Of a stretch of 64,000 nucleotides of DNA, positions 12,514 through 22,465 are shown piece after piece. Below the pieces are notes generated by a model. It saw nothing but the letters and a program-made list of their open reading frames with translations. It had not been told where the DNA came from and ran no database searches. Position 1 is the first letter of the stretch. The number at the start of each line of letters is the position of its first letter. The DNA comes from Ephydatia muelleri (taxonomy: Eukaryota; Porifera; Demospongiae; Spongillida; Spongillidae), in assembly GCA_013339895.1 (NCBI GenBank), contig JABACO010000015.1:6653180-6717179 (forward strand), read 5' to 3'. Made by a program: the position numbers and the translations under genes.

Positions 12514-12716
12514 GTAATCCAATCATGGCGGAGTGGATATAGACTCTAATTTGGACTGTGACAATGAAGAAAATTCAACCATGACAAAAGTGCAAGCTGT
12601 ATCCTCTTCAGTTTTTGTCAATAGATGATACATATGCATGCCACATAATACATAACACTGCAATTAAAGCAGCAAGTGTCTTTGAAACTGCTATTAGATT
12701 AAATGTGTAAGATATG

Positions 12717-12980
12717 TACCGTAAAGTACCACGAATAAGCCCCCCCCCTCCGCCCCCAACAATAAAAAATGGCTCGTGTTTAAACGTGCGCATCTCTGTA
12801 ACCTCGAAAGTCTCCTCAAATGTATTCAGCATTTCAGAAACAGAAATGGTACCCGTACATGATTATGTAAAAAGGTACGCAGAAGCGTTCGCGATTACGA
12901 AGATACGGACGTTTAAACACGAGCCATTTTTTATTGTTGGGGGCGGAGGGGGGGGGGCTTATTCGTGGTACTTTACGGTA
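12717..12980. mobile_element. 264-bp fold-back element, TACCGTAAAGTACC ends
   Basis: Both ends carry TACCGTAAAGTACC in inverted orientation, followed by a C-run/G-run and CCGCCCCCAAC. The arms are about 80-100 bp, including the shared GTTTAAAC, and the centre is short and AT-rich. There is no coding sequence. It shares its ends with the larger element at 16690-17723, so the two belong to one family. Confidence 0.85.
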
Positions 12981-13009
12981 TATATCTAATACTGGTTTGA
13001 CCAATCAAC

Positions 13010-14395
13010 CAAAAGGATGCAAGTTCGGAAGGAGTGTTGTGAGTTTTGTGATTTGACATATGTTGAAATAGTTAAGGATGTTTCTACAAGATGGTTGAGT
13101 CTGGAGAAAGCTGTAAGGAGAATATTGTAGAAGTATGAAGGTCACTAAAGTTACTTCCTAAGCAATGAGGAACGACATGCTAAATTTATTGGTCTATAGC
13201 TCACCAATTTGAGGATCCAATGACAGAAGTCTATCTTTTATTTTATCAGTCTGCACTCTAGCCCTAGAGTTAATAAATTCCTACAACTTGATAATCCGTT
13301 GATATCAATGGAGCATGATGTGCTTCATGATATCAATGGAGCATGATGTGCTTCACGATATCAATGGAGCATCATGTGCTTCATGATATCAGTGGAGCAT
13401 CATGTGCTTCATGATATCAATGGAACATGATGTGCTTCATGATATCAATGGAGCATGATGTGCTTCACGATATCAATGGAGCATGATGTGCTTCATGATA
13501 TCAATGGAGCATGATGTGCTTCATGATATCAATGGAGCATGATGTGCTTCATGATATCAATGGAGCATGATGTGCTTCATGATATCAATGGAGCATGATG
13601 TGCTTCATGATATCAATGGAGCATCATGTGCTTCATGATATCAGTGGAGCATGATGTGCTTCATGATATCAATGGAGCATGATGTGCTTCATGATATCAA
13701 TGGAGCATGATGTGCTTCATGATATCAATGGAGCATGATGTGCTTCATGATATCAATGGAGCATGATGTGCTTCATGATATCAGTGGAGCATGATGTGTT
13801 GTAAAGCAAGTTGGTAAGATTGACCCAGGTCCCTGAATCTGATGATGCAAGGTTGACAGACACACAGCTGGATATTGGTTTCTCAACTAAAGCTATCATC
13901 AACCAACAGACCAATGAGGGGGTACAATATGCATAGAATCAAGCAATTTTATATTGGAGTTTGATATTTTTACAAGGAAGCATTGCTTTATTGTGAAAGT
14001 CACTTACCATTAAATTACCCAGTACTACTAAATTCTTTTAAATATCAGTGAATATGTTGTGCACAGTTATCCCAAGTACCGTATTTTGTTACTAGGCATT
14101 CATTGCTTTTTCCATTTTGTCATAATCCAATCAAATTAGAGTCACTGAAACTTGAGATGAATTTTATTCCTACCAGTTGTCTGAAGATAAAGAGATTTCA
14201 ATGGATGTTTATCAGAAAGCTGCAATGTTTGATGATGGGGCACAAATACAAAGTGCAAAACTGATCTTATTGGATATCATTTGGGACTATCACAGCAACA
14301 GAAAAGTTTCAGATGGTGGTCAGTCTGCAATTTCGTCTCTTAAGTGGCCCAATTGGTTTAACAATGCTTTTGAAGAGAGTATTTCCATGATTTGA
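13010..14395 (+). pseudogene. hAT/ZMYM-type transposase remnant
   Basis: Broken fragments read VSTRWLSLEKAV (about 13080-13120), SYFLSNEERHAKF (13150-13185) and FEDPMTEVYLLFYQSAL (13208-13258). These blocks are typical of hAT-derived ZMYM-like transposase proteins. A few bases on, at about 13285-13310, FLQLDNPL runs into a 28-bp minisatellite. A weak continuation (DIGFSTKAI) appears near 13870. The open stretch 14177-14395 follows an acceptor-like CTACCAG and may or may not belong. Several stops and frameshifts mean no protein can be made. Confidence 0.6.
13312..13797. repeat. 28-bp minisatellite inside the transposase remnant
   Basis: About 17 units starting GATATCAATGGAGCATGATG and ending TGCTTCAT. 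The first unit overlaps the transposase-like coding fragment, so the array grew from within the dead element. Confidence 0.95.
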
Positions 14396-15475
14396 AAGAC
14401 CCATTCAGACCTAATCTGAATCCCATGCCCCAATCAAACATCGAGAAGCTTTATAACAACTAAGTTGACACTCCCCAACTGAAGACACTATTGCGTGTCA
14501 ATTGGAGCCTACCAAAGCTCTAATCCAGGCGGCAAATCGTGCAACAATATCCACTTGTAATAAAGCTCATTTAGCAAGTGATAATTTTTTTTTTGCTGAA
14601 AGTCTTTTTTTATTGTGAGTAGTAGTAGTAGTAAATGCGTAATGAAATGACGCTGTTTTCTATATCTCCCGCAAATATATAATTAATCTCACGTATACTC
14701 ACGGATAAAACAAATAAACTTCATCAATAAATGAGCCTATCTCTGCGTGATTAAAAATATGCGTCGTGTAGTCTCGTACCCGGATCATATAGACGTGAAT
14801 CACTCAATCAGTATGGCGGGGTGGGGGATGATAACAAGAGACAGACTTGCCATTTCATTGAATATCGCCGCGTTTTGCTCGTGCATCGCCACATACTACG
14901 TGGACTAGCGTGGGAGGGGTTACAATCCCATGGCCACACCCATTTGACCGACGCCTCTGGAGTGGGTACGAGAGGAGTAGGTGTGGGCATGGCATGGTAC
15001 CTGGTGGCAGTTAAAATTATACATGTTTAACATTCACGCACGCCGTGGGACTCGACGGGTGTGCTGCGTGCTGCCGCACATGCAAACCTAAGCCTACTTT
15101 TGGGGGTAGTGTGATGGGCCAGCGGGACACACCCCCGAGCTGGGTGTGTGTGTGCTTGGACCTGCGTGTAGCCCCGCCCGGGGTTGCGTAGGCGTATGCA
15201 GGTCCGATCCCATCCACGAGGTCACATCACTGTTGTCGAGTGATGGAGATTTGGAGGTGGCTATCGGGCGGGTGGTGGCTCAAAGCGTACTTCTTCCTAG
15301 CTGCCAGCGACCGCGTGGTGTGTAGCTTGAATGCGCATGCGTGAGGCACCTAAAGTGCGCGTGCGCTGCAGGGCGTGCTCCGTTAACCGCGTTTAACTAC
15401 GTTTTAAACTTCATATATATTACAATAGTCTCGTTCCCAGACCTGACTTTTCGCGTGGTCCGTCCCTTCTTTCCG
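14396..15475. other. Intergenic, no gene seen
   Basis: Nothing coding is supported. A T-run at 14586-14612 and a short TAG run near 14620-14633 are visible. An AGTCTCGTACCC-like end at 14770 and another at 15428 look like fragments of the MITE family found at 19092 and 62236. The stretch 15157-15200 contains the inverted pair GGACCTG/CAGGTCC, also seen at 804-837. Confidence 0.4.
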
Positions 15476-15980
15476 AGCCAAACTCAGAGCCTTTCGTTAA
15501 CTTAAGAACGTTGCAGCATCAGTAATTTGGGAAGCCTTTAAGCGAAAGGGACCTCAGAGTGGTACTCCCAAAGCTGATAGTTTGAGTCGGTCGCGCTGCC
15601 GAAGCAAGATTCCCCGTAAGAAATCGCAGGACTGCATCCGAACTAGCTGAAAATGCGGCCAAAGAGCTCGAGTCACTATCGGAGTACATGCTGAACATTT
15701 CTGATATTGACGCTTGCTTTGCGGTTATATTACATGAAGTTGGTGAAGGAAAATCTCCTACAAATGCCCACATTATATGGTCAGCAAGATGTTTGTAGTT
15801 AGTCCCCTGCCAGTACTGCGATTTCTTACGGAAATCTTGAGCGACCGACTCAAACTATAGCAGCTTTTGGAATTCCCCTCTGAGCTCCCTTTCTCCCAAA
15901 GCTTCCCAAACTCCTGACACTACAAAGCTAGCTCTTCGCGTTGCTCAATTTGACGAAGGGCTCTGAGTTTGGCTCTGAAA
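15476..15980. mobile_element. Imperfect 0.5-kb inverted-repeat element
   Basis: The left arm starts GAGCCAAACTCAGAGCC and the right arm ends with its inverse near 15980. Further matches include CGTAAGAAATCGCAG against CTGCGATTTCTTACG and GTTTGAGTCGGTCG against CGACCGACTCAAAC. The arms are interrupted by mismatches and length differences. The 120-bp centre has no matching partner. Confidence 0.65.
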
Positions 15981-16689
15981 AGAACAGCAGTCATGCATTT
16001 AGCGAACAAACTCTTCAATAATGTGAATAATTAAAATCATTGAAAATGGACGACAAAGCCCAATATTTGGATGAATGTTTTAGCGAACAGGTAAGCTACT
16101 ATACAAGTTGGTTGTGTGTTTCTAGTGCAGACACCTCTTTTCTATCTATAACAGCTAAATGCAATTCTTGTTGGTAAAAGTATCTAGAAACTTTTACTAT
16201 TTCTAAAGAGCACTTATTTGAGATTAATTAATACTCTAACAGTTTATCGCATTGAAGTTTTGACTCGGACGATCGATAGAACCGTCGACATAGTATATAC
16301 ATAGCGCTTTTCAGAACAATTCGTCCCGTAATGGTGGAGAAAATAACAAAAAACGTGTTTATTGAACAGGTTGCACAAACGAAAATGCCGAATAATTACG
16401 AAGTCACGTGACAACTTCCCACTTTCGGTATTTGTTGTTATGTAGTTTATCAACATAGAGCTGCAATCGGATTTGTGATACCGTTCATCGTTTTTCCAAA
16501 AACTAATGCCAAACATTAAAGTACTGAAAAAATTTATGTTCAAAGTACCACGATTTCAAATGTAGTAGCTACATGCACGTGTACGACATACCTTTAGGTG
16601 ACTTTTTTGGCTCTGCTTGATACTTTTCACGTTTAGCGGTCCGTTTCTTTTCTGGTTCGCCCGACTGCTTGATGCTTTTCACAGTTTAG

Positions 16690-17723
16690 TACCGTAAAGT
16701 ACCGCGTACAAGCCCCCCCCCCCTCCGCCCCCAACGTGAGACCCTGAAAAAAATGGCTAGTTTTGTAACGATCGTATCTCCTGAACCATAAACGTTGCGA
16801 CCTACCTTTTTCAAAGTCTTGTTGTACTACCATTCCTTTTTTGAAATAATATCCTGTTTGGAATCGCATTGACATGCCTCACGAAAAATAACATACCTGG
16901 TTCAGAACAGCCATATCGTTTGAACCGCTCATCTCCAAACATGGAATTTCGGTGTATATATCGTACAAACAGCGTTCAACACATGCGGCATGTTTTTGTT
17001 CCATTTACCTTGTAATTTCTCGCAGTAAACATTAACAACATAGTCAGTCCACATCGCTCCGCCATTTCTTTTTTCCATTGACCAGCCTAGGCCCCATCCC
17101 AAACCATGTCTGCAAGACATATTTGGAATGGAAATCGGGGGGAGAGCGCTAATGAGATCGTATTCATAGCCCTGCTAAACTGAATTTCCTATTCATAGCT
17201 CGCATCTGTGTACACTCCTGTCTGCACTCTGAATGTAACTGCCGCTTCATTTACATCTCGCATTAGTGAGCTAGGTAATGTCGTGCAGACATGGTTCGGA
17301 ATGGGGCCTAGGTTGGTCAATGGAAATAAGAAATGGCGGAGCGATGTGGACTGACTATGTTGTTAATGTTTACTGCGAGAAATTACAAGGTAAATGGAAC
17401 AAAAACATGCCGCAGGTGTTGAACGCTGTTTGTACGATATATACACCTAAATTCCATGTTTGGAGATGAGCGGTTCAAACGATATGGCTGTTCTGAACCA
17501 GGTATGTTTTCAGACCTTGTTTTTCGTGAGGCATGTCGATCCGATTCCAAACAGGATAATATTTCAGGAAAGGAATGGTAGTACAACAAGAATTTGAAAA
17601 AGGTAGGTCGCAACGTTTATGGTTCAGGAGATACGATCGTTACAAAAACTAGCATTTTTTTCAGGGTCTCACGTTGGGGGCGGAGGGAGGGGGGGGGGGG
17701 CTTGTACGCGGTACTTTACGGTA
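16690..17723. mobile_element. 1.03-kb fold-back element, same ends as 12717-12980
   Basis: Long inverted arms (about 16690-17120 and 17275-17723) are nearly identical, with a spacer of roughly 150 bp. The outer 14 bp are TACCGTAAAGTACC, followed by a long C or G run and CCGCCCCCAACGTGAGAC. Each arm contains the same 63-codon open frame (MSCRHG start, ending HVWR), read outward from the centre; it resembles nothing I recognise. The short size and lack of a transposase suggest a non-autonomous fold-back transposon. Confidence 0.85.
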
Positions 17724-19089
17724 TTAGACTTTGTTCAGAGGCTACAGTAGTAAAGAATAAGGAGAGTGATTTGTGTTTTATGTCATCGCTGTGTCCAGTG
17801 CTGCAACTGACCAGTTCAGCGTTTCCAAAATGGAGACAGTGATCAAAACTGTATAGGTGTGGTACACGAATGAACAAACATCTTTCAAAGGTTGAGTGCA
17901 CTTCAGCACCAATAACCCAGGATGCCTTAATGCCTGGGTCGGAGCAGTGCAATCAACTGCTGAATCTCTGCATGGAACAGAGACAGTGAGATTGCCGTGA
18001 GCTACACAGACAATAACAAGGCGCCGCGAAACAGCTACAATTAGGCTAAGTTATCATTGCGCGCCCGTTTTCTCTCCGCGTTCTTAACCGGACACTATCG
18101 AAACGTTTGCTGACACATAGAACGGTTCTGTGATTAGAATATCAATAAAAATATGATCTTCGAGTACAACAGACTGTTTCTGTTGTAGGGCAGCACAACT
18201 GTCTCACAAATAAGGGGTATTCGTATTAATGCCTCATTACCATCCAACAGTTGCAGCCCTTAAAAGTTAAAACTGTAATCATCGATTATAGTACACGTCA
18301 TTTGTAGTAAATACTTGTGATAAGCAACCTAAAAACACGTCCCATGTAGGAGAAACAGTCCCACACGGGAAATCGGCGGGGGGAACGACGTAAACTCCTG
18401 ACAGCGAATTTTTTAAGTGATCAAAATGTAGATAGTGATACTAATTCAACAAGAGCTCACCAAGAAACTATCACAGCGCTAGCTACTATCGTCTAAAACC
18501 TCACCCTACACCTTTTACGAGGCGTGATTCTCACATTGCAGATTGTCCGCGTGCAATGTATAGAAATCTACGGCTCACGTGATTTGTTTCCAATCACTAT
18601 CTCTGGATGCACTAAGGTGATCACGTGGCACCTTGTGTCTATACATGTATATCTATCTGTCCTTCCTCCACATTTAAAAATAACATATGCCATTTGCTTG
18701 TTATTGCATGACTTCTGGAGTAGATTAAGACCATTCTAAATGTGATAATACTTTCCCGTCCGGACCTTTCTTCCAAAACCCACGCGGGCGGGCGGCTATT
18801 ATCCATTATTTACATGTGGGAGAGTTCACGCGAAAATGGCCCCACGAATATTATATAAAAGTGCATCGCACGCGCATTTGAATCGTAATAACATCCGAAC
18901 GGTTAACGTTGTCGGCTTACTATTTTCAACACTTCATACTACATCATTTCTCTGTGTGTAAATATACTTTAGTGTCTTGCACAAGCACAGTGCCGACAAA
19001 ATAAATATTGAGCACATTAACTGTGAAATGTTCCTTTTTACAACATTTTGAACATGGACTGACGTGGCTGACTGACTCCTGCTGCCATA
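17724..19089. other. Intergenic, no gene seen
   Basis: No coding exon is supported. A TATA-like TATATAAAAG occurs at 18852-18861 with no recognisable gene directly downstream. Confidence 0.4.
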
Positions 19090-19235
19090 GTCTTGTACCC
19101 AGACCCAAAGTTACGCAGCTGCGGGTGGATTACATCACCGCTATGTGTAAGTAGGGTCTGGTGAACTGCTGTACTAAATTCTGACCAGAATTTTGGGGAA
19201 CCAATCAGATTAGAGGTATGCAATAATTGCATATC
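19089..19235. mobile_element. MITE fragment, AGTCTYGTACCCAGACC family
   Basis: It begins AGTCTTGTACCCAGACCC and continues with ACGCAGCTGCGGGTGGATTA. The same block occurs at 62236-62285 and twice, inverted, in the palindrome 62288-62522. It then shares ACCAATCAGA-type sequence with 61788-61800. Only one end is preserved. Confidence 0.6.
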
Positions 19236-19598
19236 ATTTTTACAAGCGTGAGGTTAATTAGGAATTGTGGCGGCGGTATGTGGTGACAGGCAACAGTCTT
19301 TCTAAGGCACATGGACTGACATGGCTGGGTACGAAACTACTGCTGCCAAGAAAAGCATGAAGGTAACAGCTTGTGTATCAGTATAACGATTCAATTACTA
19401 TTCAAAATTACTTGGCAGGATGACAATATTGTTTGAAGATACAGTTCACCCTCTGCAATCCCTTTTTGGAAGCTGCAGTTTAAATATTAACTACAAGACT
19501 GCTATCTTGGTTGTCTATGCACATGGTTGCTGTGTGTACAGTTGTTTTATTAATTTGATATGCATTACGAAAATAATCGCACACAAAAAAACTTATCC

Positions 19599-19730
19599 CA
19601 CTCTTATTAAGAGTGCGCGTCAATCCATAAGAAAGAGTGACGCGCAATCTTCACATCGAGAGTGAAGGGCACAGTAGAGTGCTCTTCACTCCTAAAATTT
19701 CAAAGGCGACATTCACTCCTGGATTAGGAG

Positions 19731-19763
<33 letters not shown>
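19599..19763. other. Cluster of four hairpins followed by a T tract
   Basis: Successive short inverted repeats: CACTCTTATTAAGAGTG (19599-19615), GCGCGTCA against TGACGCGC, GAGTGAAG against CTTCACTC, and TCACTCCTGGATTAGGAGTGA. A run of about 29 T follows. ACTC/GAGT recurs in nearly all arms. It ends about 20 bp before a TATA-like box and has no counterpart at copy A. Confidence 0.6.
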
Positions 19764-19766
<3 letters not shown>

Positions 19767-19783
19767 GTGCACATTCTAGGTCG

Positions 19784-19791
19784 TATAAAAG
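19784..19791 (+). promoter_or_regulatory. TATA-like box upstream of copy B
   Basis: TATAAAAG is 539 bp from the copy B start codon, so using it would require a long leader or a leader intron. Copy A has its TATA box much closer. Confidence 0.3.
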
Positions 19792-20283
19792 CAGTTCTCA
19801 GTGCAGCTACATCTTAACTTACCGTCATCTTGTGAGGAATTACCGACGGCTTCGCGACAGAGCCCTTTTTCTACAACTTACATCTCATAGAACGTTCCAT
19901 ATTCACGGATGCGTAAATTGAAATAAGCTTAGCAAACAGTTGAATTTACTTTGTCATTATGTTGCCCGGTCACCGTATACTAAACGCTTCATGTTCCGTA
20001 TATTATCCTCCAATGATTAATGATTTTTTTTAATTGTAATAATTTTGGACATGAACACCTTCAACACACAAAACAAACTAACAGTCCGAGGCGAGTATTT
20101 CCCCCAATCTGCATATTCGATCCAAGGCAATTTGATTCCATATCGTCGGAAATGTTTGCCTCACCATATCACCAAGTGTCATCCAGATGTAGCCGCTCCA
20201 GTGTTCCGCGCATTGTATATGAATACATGTACGTGCTTACGTTTCCCGCTTGCATTAGATTCATTTCCGCTGTATGTGTTTAT

Positions 20284-20293
20284 ATTGCGCAAC
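20284..20293. promoter_or_regulatory. C/EBP-like palindrome in the leader of copy B
   Basis: ATTGCGCAAC, identical to 6209-6218 at copy A, lies 30 bp before the start codon. Neighbouring leader sequence differs between copies. Confidence 0.35.
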
Positions 20294-20322
20294 ACCGTAT
20301 CTGCCAAGCAGAGATAATAAGG

Positions 20323-22388
20323 ATGAACAGAGGAAAGCAACAGAAGTTACAGATCCCTCCACCTTCCAGTGACGAGGTTCGGTATCTCGTCGAAGCCAAG
20401 CTTCTCGGGCAGGATACAACGATCCATTCTAAGGTACACTGTACTATACATATGCATGTTGGGAAAACCCAGCAACTTTATTCACTTCACAAATAGACGG
20501 GCCAAAGCAGCAGCTAACTTGAAAGTCGATATTCTCCCACACGGTGGGATGAGTAAAACGCTTTTTTTTTTTTCTTTTTTTTTTTTTTTGGCTGATGTTA
20601 CCTTATCTTTCACTCCACCTCAATAAATGAAACCACTTTATAAACTGTGCAAAGACAAATGAAATGAGACAAAAGAAATGATTGATTTAAAGAACCATCA
20701 TTATTATAGGACAATAGTAACACCTATAGACACTAGATATTATTTACTAGCATCAGTCCTTTAAGGATCTCACGCTCTTTTTGCCAGGTGGCAGAATACG
20801 CAATACATGTTTTGATATCTGATGAAAGTCAATACACAGTTTACAGAACGCTGAAAGAAATCGCGCAAGTTCAGGTAAGCCAGTCTATAATTTTGGTCAC
20901 CGACACGTCACCCTCTAGCCTCTGATAATTCAGCATTTAAATTGCTTGTTTAGAGACACGGTAACATCGCGCGTGGACTATATGCATGCATAGGAGGTTC
21001 GACCTCTTGAGCGTATTTTATTGCTAAAGGATGTACATACATGTACATGTGTATCGCAATTAGATTTAGGTTTAGTTAGTTTGCATGCTGATTGTTGGTT
21101 TGTTGTTTTGTTGGTTTGTTGGTTTGTTGGTTTGTTGGTTTGTTGGTTTGTTGGTTTGTTGGTTTGTTGGTTTGTTGGTTTGTTGGTTTGTTGGTTTGTT
21201 GGTTTGTTGGTTTGTTGGTTTGTTCACAGCAAAAAAACGCGTCGAATCAATTATTGATTTCACAACGGATTTTAAATCAATTGTTAAATCAAGGCATGAT
21301 TTCACAGTAAAATCAAGTGCGCTTGATTTGCGCTTGATTTTACTGTCAAATCAATTGCGAATCAATAATTGATTTGACGCGTTTTTTCACTGTGGTTGGT
21401 TTGTTGGTTTGTTGGTTTGTTGGTTTGTTGGTTTTTTGGCTGGTTGGTTTGTCTGTTTTCTCCAAAGGGAGAAGAACCATCCTTGATGTGTATATGTACT
21501 TTACTCATATGCTCTAATTTTGCAGGCCGCCTTAGTGGCTCATTTCCCGGTGGAGGCGGGCTTCTTTAATTCCGAGGAGAAGGTCATTCCTGACTGTCCC
21601 GTAAAGAAGACCATCTTTGGCATACAGAAGTCCAGCAGCGACGAGAATGAATTCGAACGGCAGCTGAACACCTACCTGAAAGAACTTCCTGCCCTTCCTG
21701 CTTCCATTGTCAAGTCTGAGATAGTGAAACACTTCTTCAAGATGAGACCACGTGATCGAGAACATGATCAGTGAGTGGTGCGATCAGAAGTTGTTAAACG
21801 TGCCAAAAGATTATCTCCCATATGCTGATGCATGTACAGCCATGAAAGTTTCACTTTCAATTAACACTACATTACTAAAATGAATTTTTTTTTTTCATTT
21901 TCACAGACAGGGTCAAGTCAAAGGCCATGGTAATAAGAAGAAAGGAGCAATTGAGATAAGTATGTAGAAGGTCATTTGAAGTCATCTTGTTCATAAGGTG
22001 GATCTCGTTGCAGCTGAGAACTCCACCATCAGTGGACCCCTTAGGCTGACCTCATACTATGTGGTGGCACCATACAGCGACCCCAAAACAAAGTTTAATC
22101 TCTTGCTAGGTTCCACTGTCCAGGTGGTGCAGAAGGAACCTACTGGTGAGACATTGGATGGCCTTAATTGGGGTTGGGACCATTAGTGGGAAGCATATGT
22201 GCATGTCACGTATGAATGCTTAAGAGGAGGAAACCAAACCTATTAAAAGCTAATCGGAACATAGATTAGTGTTAAAGTGCATGGGATACACACACCACAC
22301 ATACACACATACAAACGTACAACCATACACACATACCCATACACGTACACACACATGCACACATACACGTACACACATACACATACAA

Positions 22389-22465
<77 letters not shown>

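Noticed and set aside
13861..14395. Conserved single-copy gene ending at 14395
   Set aside because: Fragments before it match a decayed hAT/ZMYM transposase and no intact frame links them; the last open stretch alone is not enough.
17278..17469. 63-codon frame as a gene in the fold-back element
   Set aside because: It occurs identically in both inverted arms, has no homologue I recognise, and is better explained by arm duplication; kept only as an element property.
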